Notes: generated from the letters alone by a model not told the origin. Shown: positions 36,381 to 44,980, numbered from the stretch's first letter. The stretch: DNA of 64,000 nucleotides from Aquimarina sp. AU474 (GCF_900312815.1 NZ_OMPE01000007.1:434001-498000), one strand, 5' to 3'. Program-made: numbers and translations.

Positions 36381-36752
36381 TAAAGTTTTTAGTTAATATA
36401 CACTTCATGTGATGATGATATTCTTAAACCGAGATATCCTGATGCTTTACTAGTACTCGAGGGAAACATTGAAATTGGAAAATAAATCTAATGGGAAGAT
36501 CCACTATTAATAGCAAGAATTAGATGAGCTATATAGTGATTTCAATGGTATACTTGTTAAAACACCAGGTATCTTAGTTAGAGCTAAACAAATAATTCAT
36601 TTTGACAAAATTTTAACACTTTTGCTTAGTAGCTTAAGGACTTCTTTCAATAGCATTAGTTAAATATTTTACGGGATTGAGATATCCGTTTTTGTACTCA
36701 TCAAAAAAAATAATTTACCATACTTTCCTTTTTTTATCTTCTTCTTTCATCT
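36381..36752. other. 372-bp gene-free stretch with a short decayed frame
   Basis: A plus-strand frame from about 36514 encodes QELDELYSDFNGILVKTPGI and further residues to about 36660, but two stops precede it and it has no start codon. It looks like a remnant of a gene I cannot identify. No terminator hairpin is evident. Confidence 0.35.
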
Positions 36753-37604
36753 TTAAGCCTTATTTATAATTATTCTTTTAACTACTTTGGCTCCTGTTTT
36801 AGTTTCTATTTCTAGTATATACATCCCACTATATAAATCACTTACATCTATTTGCAAGATGCGTGAGGAATACAATTGAACACCTAGCGTATTGTATATA
36901 TTTACTTCCTGTAACTCTTCACCGTCACATAACCGAATATGAATTTTATCTTGTGCTGGGTTGGGATAGACTGTAAAATCACAGGACTTATTAGTTTCAT
37001 TTAAAGGCCGCACAACATTTACTGTGACGGATTTAAACGATACCCTACTATCATAGTTTTTATACAAAATTCTGTCATTTAAGGGAGCTATCAAATCCAT
37101 TTCACCTCGGTAATCATCCCCAAACCAATTATCTTTAAAGGTTCTTGTCCTAACTTCAAAAATGAGAGGACTGCCAGGCTCTACTACTACAGTAGTATGA
37201 TCTGGATGATCTAAAAAAGACCTAATCTTGATACCTTCCATTTTTTGGGGAATGGTTACCTGTTCCAATTGATTACAACCAAAAGCATTACTCCCAATAC
37301 TTCTCACACTGTTTGGTATGATAACGCTCTCTACCAATTCTCCTTTTTGAAAAGCACTTGTACCGATATGAGTTAAGGTATATTCTGCACCATTATTAAC
37401 TACTTTTTCGGGAATATTTACACTAGAAGCTGTACCCGTATAGTCCACAACCATCACTTCAGTCGAGGAGATAATTTCATATCTTATATCACCAACAGCA
37501 AAGCTTTGCCCATAAGTGACCATCATTAAAAGAAAAGAAAAAATAACGGGACTCCACTTATTTTTAGATTGTAATTGATTCCTCATAACTTCTTCGACAT
37601 TCAT
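36753..37604 (-). CDS. BspA-type leucine-rich-repeat surface protein with T9SS signal
   Basis: A 283-residue protein with a signal segment (PVIFSFLLMMVTYGQSFAVG). The middle has LRR_5-type repeats: THIGTSAFQKGELVESVIIP, NSVRSIGSNAFGCNQLEQVT. The C-terminus is a T9SS type A sorting domain (FTVYPNPAQDKIHIRL, then LYSGMYILEIETKTGAKVVK). It should be secreted through T9SS and attached to the cell surface, where such LRR proteins bind host or polymer ligands. Only a few repeats are present, so it is short for the family. Confidence 0.88.
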   Translation of the reverse strand: MNVEEVMRNQLQSKNKWSPVIFSFLLMMVTYGQSFAVGDIRYEIISSTEVMVVDYTGTASSVNIPEKVVNNGAEYTLTHIGTSAFQKGELVESVIIPNSVRSIGSNAFGCNQLEQVTIPQKMEGIKIRSFLDHPDHTTVVVEPGSPLIFEVRTRTFKDNWFGDDYRGEMDLIAPLNDRILYKNYDSRVSFKSVTVNVVRPLNETNKSCDFTVYPNPAQDKIHIRLCDGEELQEVNIYNTLGVQLYSSRILQIDVSDLYSGMYILEIETKTGAKVVKRIIINKA

Positions 37605-37911
37605 TTTTGATACATTTTTTATTACTTAACAGCATTATCATTGCGAATAAATGATGCTTATTTATACCAATACTGTTACATATACAGGTATATGTTTCTA
37701 TTAGGTGGTATGCGAGTTGTTCCCTAAACACCCCAATTCTTAATTAAACTTCTATCTATTTTCAATAACTAAGAATGTTATCGAAGCAACCTCCCCAATA
37801 CAATTTAACATACCACCTTTAACTTTTATATTTAAGTATTTGCACATATATTAGAAATCTCTTTATGCTGTATATACTTACATGTCTTATGTTTGGTGTT
37901 GTTCTTTGCTT
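37605..37911. other. 307-bp intergenic region upstream of the LRR gene
   Basis: It holds a stretch at 37699-37727 resembling 38137-38163 upstream of the next small ORF (shared TTAG-TGGTAT, then G-T and TC-C-AAA), which suggests a shared promoter element. There is no ORF. Confidence 0.35.
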
Positions 37912-38103
37912 TTATATATTTCCCAAGTTGTGAATTGCAATGTAAACTAGGTTTACTACTCCAAATAAAATAACGATCATCTGCACAAATACAATAAAGT
38001 ACAACAGATATAGATATGATAATTTTATTCTGTTAATTGGTTTTTGCAACGCTTTGAACAATGCCATTGTAAAGACATCTTTTTTTACCATCTTTTTTTC
38101 CAT
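37912..38103 (-). CDS. Small membrane protein (63 residues)
   Basis: The ORF starts MEKKMVKKDVFTMALFKALQ, with a basic N-terminus, and has one or two hydrophobic helices (LSYLYLLYFIVFVQMIVILF then GVVNLVYIAIHNLG). The A-rich leader fits this genome's translation starts. A plus-strand ORF overlaps it, but this strand has the more protein-like composition and the same direction as its neighbours. Function is unknown. Confidence 0.45.
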   Translation of the reverse strand: MEKKMVKKDVFTMALFKALQKPINRIKLSYLYLLYFIVFVQMIVILFGVVNLVYIAIHNLGNI

Positions 38104-38295
38104 TTTTTTGATTTATTTATTTTACATATAATACATTTAGTGGTATACAGGTCGCTCTCCAAAGGATTTCAATCCAAACTCATTAAAACAATTTTCCATT
38201 ATTATATTACTACCATATTTAAAGTAATACCAAAGGAGTTGAGGGAACGACGACCTACCTATACTCCCACCATATAGGCAACACATTTTTAACTT

Positions 38296-39405
38296 CTATA
38301 TTTGAATATTTGTGTGTTGCCATAAATTGGAGCTCTTTTCAAATTTATACACACGGACATAGCTTAATACAGGCACTTGTTTATTCCTATTTCCCTCTTT
38401 TTCGAAGGCTCCTATAAGGGTAATAGTATTGTCATTACTCAAGCTCATATTATTAAAACCTGATAGATTATACCCTGCTATTTTATCATCTATATCTGCA
38501 CCTTGTTGTACCCAGTTATTAGATTTATTGTGGTAAGTTCTCACACACCCGTACCTCTTCTCTTTACTAGTATTATATGAAGCTATTGCAATGGCAGCGC
38601 CATTATTAGACAAGCTGATATTCCATCCTGAAAAATTACCTGTTGGTAATCCAACGATGTCTTTACCTACCTGTTCCCAAAGCCCTGATAGGTTTTGATA
38701 AACACTTACATATCCCGATGAAATCCCACCCTGATGAGCTCCTATAGCGACCATTTGGCCATCACTCGACAAACTCACACTTGCTCCGAAATAATCTTGT
38801 GCGGCTTTTCCATTTATATCTTTACCTACCTGTGACCATTTTCCTGATATATTTCTGTACACACGTACATGGCCCGAATGTCTGCCATTACCATTATTAA
38901 GTACCGCTCCTATGGCCAGAGTAGTGCCGTCCTGAGATAAGCTTACACTATAACCAGACCAATCCCCTTGCATTTCGCCATCGATATCTCCTCCTACTTG
39001 TTGCCAAACTCCTGCATTACTTTTATACACACGTACATGTCCCGAATTTTTACCGTTACGCCCATTGTTACGCTTGGCTCCAATAGCTACCGTAGTACCG
39101 TTTCCTGATAAGCTCACACTGTAGCCCGACCAGTCCCCTATTGCTTCGCCATTGATATCATTTCCTATTTGATTCCAAATCCCCGTATCTTTTTTGTATA
39201 TACGTACACTTCCTGATTTTGTACTGTTATAATTAGCTTGATATGTACCTACAGCCAAGACGGTTTCATCATCGGATAAGCTTACACTGTATTCTGATAA
39301 ATCAACTACCGATTTGTTTGTATTTAAAGCTATTTGAGCCTGAGCATAGTTAGCTAAACTTAGTATCCCAAAAAGAATAACCGTATGTTTCTTCAGTTGT
39401 ATCAA
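38296..39405 (-). CDS. Exported FG-GAP-like beta-propeller protein (TTG start)
   Basis: A 369-residue protein. A TAA nearby upstream leaves the TTG at 39405 as the only start before the signal peptide (TVILFGILSLANYAQAQ). The rest is about seven propeller blades of 45-55 residues with the recurring core GYSVSLSxDGTTxAIGA then SGHVRVYKxxxGxWxQVG. No T9SS C-terminal domain follows, although similar Bacteroidota proteins usually carry one, so it may have lost its C-terminus. A copy of the six-member upstream element lies about 50 bases before its start. Confidence 0.8.
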   Translation of the reverse strand: MIQLKKHTVILFGILSLANYAQAQIALNTNKSVVDLSEYSVSLSDDETVLAVGTYQANYNSTKSGSVRIYKKDTGIWNQIGNDINGEAIGDWSGYSVSLSGNGTTVAIGAKRNNGRNGKNSGHVRVYKSNAGVWQQVGGDIDGEMQGDWSGYSVSLSQDGTTLAIGAVLNNGNGRHSGHVRVYRNISGKWSQVGKDINGKAAQDYFGASVSLSSDGQMVAIGAHQGGISSGYVSVYQNLSGLWEQVGKDIVGLPTGNFSGWNISLSNNGAAIAIASYNTSKEKRYGCVRTYHNKSNNWVQQGADIDDKIAGYNLSGFNNMSLSNDNTITLIGAFEKEGNRNKQVPVLSYVRVYKFEKSSNLWQHTNIQI

Positions 39406-39454
39406 TTCTTGTTAATTTTAAAGCGAAGATTCATCGTATTTAGCTATCCCAATA

Positions 39455-39510
39455 AAAAAAGTGCTGAAGTATGTTAAAATTGGGACTAAAAATTTATTTC
39501 ATGGGACTTT
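39455..39510 (-). promoter_or_regulatory. Repeated island element, copy 1 (before the propeller gene)
   Basis: Read on the minus strand it has AAAGTCCCA and TTAGTCCCA exactly 21 bp apart, then ATTTTAACATACTTCAGCAC and a T-run. It ends about 50 bases before the TTG at 39405. Confidence 0.65.
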
Positions 39511-39833
39511 AAAAAAAATTGAACAGTTTTAATGGGTTTTGAGATAGCTTATTTTGGTATTGATTTTCTTTAATGAGATCGCCATAATTTAACTTTGCTC
39601 ATATTTTGTTGAAGATTTTACAAGAAGTTTCACCTAAGATGACCGTTCTTATAGAAAATCATCTATTGTACTAAAGGATTTTAAGGCTACTGCTAGTCAG
39701 AAGACAGCTATTTTCGGCTTAGAAATAATAGCGTTCGACATAATTAGAAAAGGAGCATTTTAATTGATGCTCCTTTTTTTTGTATATAGATACATAAATG
39801 TTCAAACTTGTTATATAACTACAAGAGGTAAGT
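39511..39833. other. Intergenic stretch with a decayed short frame
   Basis: A plus-strand frame at about 39635-39763 encodes SSIVLKDFKATASQKTAIFG then LEIIAFDIIRKGAF to a TAA, preceded by stops and without an ATG. It ends in the hairpin at 39748-39777. It is probably the tail of a lost gene. Confidence 0.35.
39748..39777. terminator. Bidirectional intrinsic terminator
   Basis: AAAAGGAGCAT (39748-39758) pairs with ATGCTCCTTTT (39767-39777) and ends in a T-run. It can serve the minus-strand araC-like gene. Confidence 0.8.
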
Positions 39834-40697
39834 TTATATTTTTTCCAGCTTAGCAAATCCAACCGTTTTTCTATAATTATCTGGTGAAACACCTACTTTC
39901 TTTTTAAAAAATCTGCTAAAATAAAATTCATCTTCATACCCCAAATTAGCAGCTATTTGCTTTACTGGTTTTGAGGTTAAATACAATTCTCTTTTGGCTG
40001 CTACTACAATTCTATGGGTTATTAAAGAAGTTAAGGTTTGGTTTAAATATTTCTTTACTATTCCTGCCAAAGTTCTAGAACTCATACATAGCATATCTGC
40101 ATATTCTTGCGGGGTATGTAATCGAGCATAATTGCTTTCTATAGCATCTACCAAATTTTGTAAGATTTCGGATTGTCTATCTGTAAACTTAAGCACTGTA
40201 TCTTTATCGAATTTCTTTTTCTGTCTTACAGCTTCAATAAGAAACACTTTTAAAAAAGCCACCAATACTTCATGTTGCGCAATCGAATCTTCATTCATTT
40301 CTCTAGAAATTTGCTTCATAAGACTAAAAAACAAAAACTCCTCTACTATTTTAAAAAAAGGTAAACCATGAAAATTACCAAAAAGCACCCCTTCTGTTTC
40401 TATTTCATTTTGATGGCGGTATGTACAAAAAAAATCCGGATGAAAATTTAATATAAATCCCGAGCATTCTTCTTCCGAACTCAACATAAATGGTTGGTAA
40501 GGTGACAAGCAAATGATATGATTTTCTTTGAGTTTATATTCTGAGAAATCTATTTTCAAATTAAAACTATTACTTCTCAATAGGATAATAGAATAATAAT
40601 TTTTTCTTTGTAAGTGTCCAAACTGATCTAGGTTACTAAACTGTTCTAACCTAAATGCCAATTCATTATTTTGCTTATTAATAATCGTTTGTACCAT
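39834..40697 (-). CDS. AraC-family transcriptional regulator of the terpene genes
   Basis: A 287-residue regulator. The N-terminal 170 residues form a cupin-like sensing domain (IILLRSNSFNLKIDFSEYKL, ICLSPYQPFMLSSEEECSGF). The C-terminal two-helix-turn-helix AraC domain shows YADMLCMSSRTLAGIVKKYL, SKPVKQIAANLGYEDEFYFS and RFFKKKVGVSPDNYRK. It starts 16 bases after the terpene-cyclase stop on the same strand, so it is most likely cotranscribed with and controls that operon. Confidence 0.93.
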   Translation of the reverse strand: MVQTIINKQNNELAFRLEQFSNLDQFGHLQRKNYYSIILLRSNSFNLKIDFSEYKLKENHIICLSPYQPFMLSSEEECSGFILNFHPDFFCTYRHQNEIETEGVLFGNFHGLPFFKIVEEFLFFSLMKQISREMNEDSIAQHEVLVAFLKVFLIEAVRQKKKFDKDTVLKFTDRQSEILQNLVDAIESNYARLHTPQEYADMLCMSSRTLAGIVKKYLNQTLTSLITHRIVVAAKRELYLTSKPVKQIAANLGYEDEFYFSRFFKKKVGVSPDNYRKTVGFAKLEKI

Positions 40698-40713
40698 AAA
40701 ACTTAGTTTAGTC

Positions 40714-42282
40714 TTAACTCAATATATTTAAAGCTTCTAAGGCAAATGCCGTACTAAGTTCTCTACTTCCAAAATATGTATTAGACCTCGGTGCTATAAA
40801 AAGCCCATACACCGGCCAGCCCCCATCTGCTAGTTGCGAGTCTAATAATTTTAAAAAATCTATTCTATTCACAATTCCTAGTTTTTTTAACGCGATGATT
40901 CTTAATGCTCTTTCTAATGGAAACGTTGAACAATTTACCCGAGTTATAAGTATTTCAGTAAGCGGCTTATAAAATTTTTCAAATTTATCTGGGAAATCAA
41001 CTACCAATCTGGAAAGAAAAAATAAAAAGACATCTGGCGCCGGGTAATATCGCGTACCTTTAAGGTATTCTTTATTAATTAAAAAATCGAAAACAAATGC
41101 CTCAGTTTCTTTTAACTCATTTCTTTCTCCGTACCCTATTTGGTGCATTAAATACAATACATTAATAGCAACTATAGCATCTATTCTTGGTCTATTGTCA
41201 TCAAAATATACCTGGATAATACCTTCTTTATTTCTATTATTTATCATTTGTTCTGCCACAGGTATAATCTCCTCTTTATTAAACTTATTATGGTTTAACA
41301 GAAAAGATAACACCATGGATGTTGTATCTAAATCATCTGGAAAATTTTCTGGCCTAGCCTCATTTTTGTAAAAACACCAACGCAATTTGTTTTGCCCATT
41401 ATGGTTTAGTATCTCATGGCACATGGATGCTATAATATCTTTTGGAAGTGAAGTGTAGGAGTGTAAAATGACCGCTGTAGAAAATATTTCTTTAGAAAAA
41501 TCTTCGCCTCCTATTAACTGTACGTTGTTACTCACAAAACTCTTGCAAAAAGGAAATTTGCGTAGTCTAAAATTTAAATAGCTTTCTCCTAATATCTTCT
41601 TTTTATGTGCTTCTGGTGTTATATTTTTTAGAGATATAGACCAACCACTTTCTATGGCCGTATATTCAAAATTATCTTTATTATATTTTAAGGTGCTAAT
41701 TCCAAAGTTTGCCGCTTCCCGCAGGTTTTCCAACTTATCATCTATAAAGAGGGTGCTTTTGGTATTTATTGAAGCACTTGAAATAATGTATTGAAAAATA
41801 TCTGGGTTTGGTTTTCTAAGTTGTAACAAAGCTGACACGTATATCCCATCAAAATATTTCCAAAAATCAAAATGCCTATATAAGTAGGAGAAAGATTCTA
41901 AATCTACGTTTGAAAGGCAATATATTTGCTTATTCTTTTTATGTAGCACTCTTAGCATCTCTAACATGAGCGGATTTACTTTTAAACTAGCCACACTTAA
42001 CTCGAGCATTTCTTTGAGCTTACCGCAAGGAGTTTCTAACTCACAGCTAAGTGCCGTAAGTGCAAATTCTTGATTAATCACATTTTTTTCTAAATCCTGC
42101 CAAATAGGATGTTTGACCATTTTTCGTACATCATCTATTCCTTTTGTCTCTGAAGTAAAATGAACAGAATCCCAATCTAAAAGGACATCGCCCAAGTCAA
42201 AAACAATAGTGTCATAACTATCTAATATTTGTGATAATTCTTGTAAGCTGGTAATGAGTTCTGGGGTTAAAACTTCTTTCAT
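40714..42282 (-). CDS. HAD-phosphatase / class II terpene cyclase fusion, drimenol-synthase-like
   Basis: A 522-residue bifunctional protein. Residues about 22-215 form a HAD domain: motif I FDLGDVLLDWDS (28-39), motif II Ser in CLSNVD, Lys in RKPNPDIF, and motif IV FIDDKLENLREA. Residues about 240-520 form a terpene-cyclase beta-type helical domain with the class II variant DLDTT at 317-321 and a DGGWPVYG motif near the end. This order and the DxDTT motif match bacterial bifunctional drimenol synthases described from marine flavobacteria, which protonate and cyclise farnesyl diphosphate and then remove the diphosphate. It follows the prenyl synthase gene by 101 bases. Confidence 0.85.
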   Translation of the reverse strand: MKEVLTPELITSLQELSQILDSYDTIVFDLGDVLLDWDSVHFTSETKGIDDVRKMVKHPIWQDLEKNVINQEFALTALSCELETPCGKLKEMLELSVASLKVNPLMLEMLRVLHKKNKQIYCLSNVDLESFSYLYRHFDFWKYFDGIYVSALLQLRKPNPDIFQYIISSASINTKSTLFIDDKLENLREAANFGISTLKYNKDNFEYTAIESGWSISLKNITPEAHKKKILGESYLNFRLRKFPFCKSFVSNNVQLIGGEDFSKEIFSTAVILHSYTSLPKDIIASMCHEILNHNGQNKLRWCFYKNEARPENFPDDLDTTSMVLSFLLNHNKFNKEEIIPVAEQMINNRNKEGIIQVYFDDNRPRIDAIVAINVLYLMHQIGYGERNELKETEAFVFDFLINKEYLKGTRYYPAPDVFLFFLSRLVVDFPDKFEKFYKPLTEILITRVNCSTFPLERALRIIALKKLGIVNRIDFLKLLDSQLADGGWPVYGLFIAPRSNTYFGSRELSTAFALEALNILS

Positions 42283-42383
42283 GTTATTTTGATTTATTGG
42301 TGAAACATTTGACGTGGAATCTATCTTAGCTTTTTGTTCCGAAAAAACAATATGTAAGATGAGTGTTTACTTTCGAGATGATA

Positions 42384-43253
42384 TTAGCGCTTCCTCAGAA
42401 CCGTAAATCTTGCAAGTTCTTCTAAGACGGCTACACTATCGTTTTCAAATTCATCCAAACTAGCTATAGCTTTTTCTGCTAATTTGTTGGCTTCGATTTG
42501 AGCATTTTCTACAGAACCAAAAAGGGAAGGATAGGTTAGCTTATTTTCATCTGCTTGTTCTCCTGCTGGTTTGCCCAATGATTCTGTTGTTTCGGTTCTA
42601 CTAAGGATATCGTCTTTTGCTTGAAATGCAAGACCTAAATAATATCCATAATCCAATAGTTTATTTATTTTTTGTTCTGATAGTTTACTAGAAATGCACC
42701 CACCTAAAATGGCGATTTGAATTAAAGCACTTGTTTTACCCGAGTGTATAAATTGCAAGTGTTGTAATGACACCATATCGTCTGCCCATGATTCGGCATT
42801 TAAATCAGCACATTGCCCTTTATGCAACTGATTATTTAATTTTCGAAAAAGTTCTATATCCCGGCAATATTTATGAAATGGGTACAATCCTTCTTCAAAA
42901 AGTCTTGAGGCAGCCAAAGTAGCTGTGTTGACATCATATTTTAAATGACATGTTCGTGCGTTTCTTCTAACGGCATCATTGTCTTGAATATCGTCGATAA
43001 TTAGGGTATAGGTGTGAATGAATTCTACTGCTTTGGCAAATTCAAACGCTTGCTGTTTATCACCATTAAACCCCTCTGATATCGCAAAAACTATCGCCGG
43101 TCTTATTCTTTTCCCACCATCTCCCAAATTTAGCATGTAATACATAGCTTCATTTGTAGATTCGAGTATATTCGTATCCGGAAATGCAATATCTCTAAAA
43201 GCAGTATCTATTTTTGTTTTAGTTCTTGTGAGAACATCCTGGAGTTTTTCCAT
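42384..43253 (-). CDS. Isoprenyl diphosphate synthase (FPP synthase-like)
   Basis: A 289-residue polyprenyl synthetase. The first Asp-rich motif is DDIQDND (about residues 87-93), matching the DDx4D form of bacterial FPP synthases, followed by RR. Tyr lies five residues before it (HTYTLIIDD), as expected for a C15 product. GDGGKRIRP and LGKPAGEQADENKLTYPSLF are conserved. The second Asp-rich motif reads DDILS, with Ser replacing the last Asp. It likely supplies farnesyl diphosphate to the adjacent cyclase. Confidence 0.88.
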   Translation of the reverse strand: MEKLQDVLTRTKTKIDTAFRDIAFPDTNILESTNEAMYYMLNLGDGGKRIRPAIVFAISEGFNGDKQQAFEFAKAVEFIHTYTLIIDDIQDNDAVRRNARTCHLKYDVNTATLAASRLFEEGLYPFHKYCRDIELFRKLNNQLHKGQCADLNAESWADDMVSLQHLQFIHSGKTSALIQIAILGGCISSKLSEQKINKLLDYGYYLGLAFQAKDDILSRTETTESLGKPAGEQADENKLTYPSLFGSVENAQIEANKLAEKAIASLDEFENDSVAVLEELARFTVLRKR

Positions 43254-43476
43254 GTTTCTATATAGGTTTTGCGAGCTGTAGATTGAAGGATTTTAGTTGG
43301 ATTCAAACACTTCAATATCTAATTTTTAACGCAATACACTTCATATAAATTTTAGTGATCTCGTTAAACAATTATTAAAATATTTGCGCGATTTGTTAAT
43401 GCATTAAAGTAGGATTCGAAAAAGTGAAGGTTTAAGAAATACCAGAAAAAATATCCATTGTAGTAAATTAATACAA

Positions 43477-43869
43477 TTATTCCTTATCCTTAAATAAATA
43501 GCTATATTCAATCTTAATTTGAAAGGATAATAATGCTAAATAGATTACGAGTTCCTTTTCTTTATCATCAATTTCTGTAGAGTTTAAAATTTCTGTGATC
43601 TCTGCAGAAATCGTTGAAGCTTCTTTTTGAATATCAATCAATAAAAAATCTTGTCTATCCAGCAATTGCAAATAAAAAGCTCTCCTAAAGGCATTGTGCC
43701 AATTATGAACAGATAGTTTATCAAAAATCCGTTTTTCTATATACCTATGCCTCCTATTATCCTTAAACCGTAATTCTTTGGCAATTGCTTTTTTATCTAC
43801 TCCTTGGTAAGTTAAACTCAAATAAGTTAATTCCTTATCACTAAGTAGTTTTGATAACGTATGCATCAT
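43477..43869 (-). CDS. Stand-alone GerE/LuxR-type HTH protein (second of tandem pair)
   Basis: A 130-residue protein with an N-terminal LuxR-like HTH: LSDKELTYLSLTYQGVDKKA, IAKELRFKDNRRHRYIEKRI then FDKLSVHNWHNAFRRAFYLQ. This follows the GerE pattern of ELxxLxLxxxGxxxKxIAxxL and IxxKLxVxxxxxAxxxA. A helical tail of about 60 residues follows, with no receiver or ligand domain. Its ATG overlaps the previous gene's stop by four bases. It lies 224 bases upstream of the prenyl synthase gene. Confidence 0.65.
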   Translation of the reverse strand: MMHTLSKLLSDKELTYLSLTYQGVDKKAIAKELRFKDNRRHRYIEKRIFDKLSVHNWHNAFRRAFYLQLLDRQDFLLIDIQKEASTISAEITEILNSTEIDDKEKELVIYLALLSFQIKIEYSYLFKDKE

Positions 43870-44246
43870 TTTGAAGTAATTATCAAATGTTTTAAAGTAG
43901 ATGTTACTGTATGATCAAAATCAAGCACTGTATCTTGAGAGAATTGATATCCATATGATATATCCTTAAAGTCCTTTATAATTTTTGATGCATATCCTAA
44001 TGCTATTTTTTCTACCGTTGCATCCACATAATCTTGTTTCTTCAATATGCCAAGTTCAAATGCTTTTTGAATTAAAACTGTCCAATTTTTAGTCTTAAAT
44101 TTCTTTTTTAAAGTACCTCTTACATAACTTAAATCTTCCTTTCTAAGGGAGAGAAAATCTGCAATGTATTGATCGTCGAAATTAAGAACCGACAATTTCA
44201 AAAAGTACTTTTCTATATTTGACAATGTGATTAAATTACCCTCCAT
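43866..44246 (-). CDS. Stand-alone GerE/LuxR-type HTH protein (first of tandem pair)
   Basis: A 126-residue paralogue of the next gene: LSNIEKYFLKLSVLNFDDQY, IADFLSLRKEDLSYVRGTLK then KKFKTKNWTVLIQKAFELGI follows the same HTH layout, with a helical tail. It has no receiver or sensor domain, which is unusual for LuxR-type HTH proteins. One of the six repeated upstream elements lies about 70 bases before its start. Confidence 0.65.
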   Translation of the reverse strand: MEGNLITLSNIEKYFLKLSVLNFDDQYIADFLSLRKEDLSYVRGTLKKKFKTKNWTVLIQKAFELGILKKQDYVDATVEKIALGYASKIIKDFKDISYGYQFSQDTVLDFDHTVTSTLKHLIITSK

Positions 44247-44305
44247 AATTTATTTTTTTCTCAAAATCCTTATGAATTCAAAGATCAATTCTTAATCTAG
44301 ATTAT

Positions 44306-44365
44306 TCCAAAAAAAGTGCTGAAACTTATATAAACTGGGACGAAGAAAGATTGAAATGTGATTTT
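44306..44365 (-). promoter_or_regulatory. Repeated island element, copy 2 (before the HTH pair)
   Basis: On the minus strand it has ATCAC and GTCCC 21 bp apart, followed by AGTTTATATAAGTTTCAGCAC and TTTTTTT. It lies 60-70 bases before the ATG at 44246. Confidence 0.6.
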
Positions 44366-44483
44366 AAAAACACGAATCCAATAGAATATTATTGTGCTGC
44401 TTTTATACAGTATGCACGCACATTGTCCTTCAAACTATCACCAAGAGTGCCAACCTTTTAAGACAATGATAAAGATTAAGAAT

Positions 44484-44546
44484 GGACAAACAATCTCTAA
44501 AATATATTTCTTTGATACGCTATCACTTTTAATGGATTGTTTGTCC
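44484..44546. repeat. 12-bp perfect inverted repeat overlapping element copy 3
   Basis: GGACAAACAATC (44484-44495) and GATTGTTTGTCC (44535-44546) are exact reverse complements. The right arm carries the GTCC of copy 3. Confidence 0.7.
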
Positions 44547-44764
44547 CAATTTTAATTGATGTGAACACATTTTATAGTTCTGTCTTCTACTAAAGTCCCA
44601 TTTTTGTTTTCAATAAACGTTTATCCAACCACAGGTATAGGCAGTGGAGTGATCGTGTAGATCCTAATCAACCATTGGTCCTATATATGGATAAGTATTT
44701 TGAGTTAGTTTCAGGTTTATTAACGGCGGCGGGAACTTACAACGACGGTTCCCGTCGTTTTTAT
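44520..44764 (+). ncRNA. RNA-like unit A: element copy 3, unknown body, strong terminator
   Basis: It starts with the repeated element (ATCAC at 44522 and GTCCC at 44543, 21 bp apart). A body of about 180 bases follows, closed by a terminator: GGGAAC (44731-44736) pairs with GTTCCC (44748-44753) with flanking pairs and a T-run. It is homologous without gaps over about 175 bases to 51407 onward, and the terminators differ by compensating base pairs. Both have stops in every long frame. One frame shares peptide words (VPIxIDxNTFY, PIFVFNK, QWS), so a decayed gene is the alternative. Confidence 0.5.
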
Positions 44765-44920
44765 TACTTCTCTTTTTTTAATACGTTTCAACAGCTTATC
44801 TGATTACATTTTGATTCTCAGCTCCCTCTTCAACAAAACGAAACTACCCATATTATTAACCTAACGTAACAATAGATGTTTAATCTCTAACCTATAAATA
44901 CTTGTGAAAAACTGTTTTGT

Positions 44921-44980
44921 AAAGTCCCTTAAAACCATTTTTTAGTCCCCATTTTAACATGCTTAAACACATTTTTTTAC
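44921..44980 (+). promoter_or_regulatory. Repeated island element, copy 4 (upstream of the LytTR gene)
   Basis: AAAGTCCCT and TTAGTCCCC are 21 bp apart, followed by ATTTTAACATGCTTAAACAC and a T-run. It is nearly identical to copy 1 and lies 330 bases before the LytTR start. Confidence 0.6.

Noticed and set aside
38044..38277. 77-codon plus-strand ORF
   Set aside because: It opposes all neighbours and overlaps the small membrane protein; its composition is that of a shadow frame.
40132..40371. 79-codon plus-strand ORF
   Set aside because: It is antisense to the AraC-family gene, with Ser/Phe-rich shadow composition.
44726..44764. Possible CRISPR or phage element from repeated GC-rich hairpins at 44.7 and 51.6 kb
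   Set aside because: There are only two copies 6.9 kb apart, each a plain intrinsic terminator; no spacer array exists.
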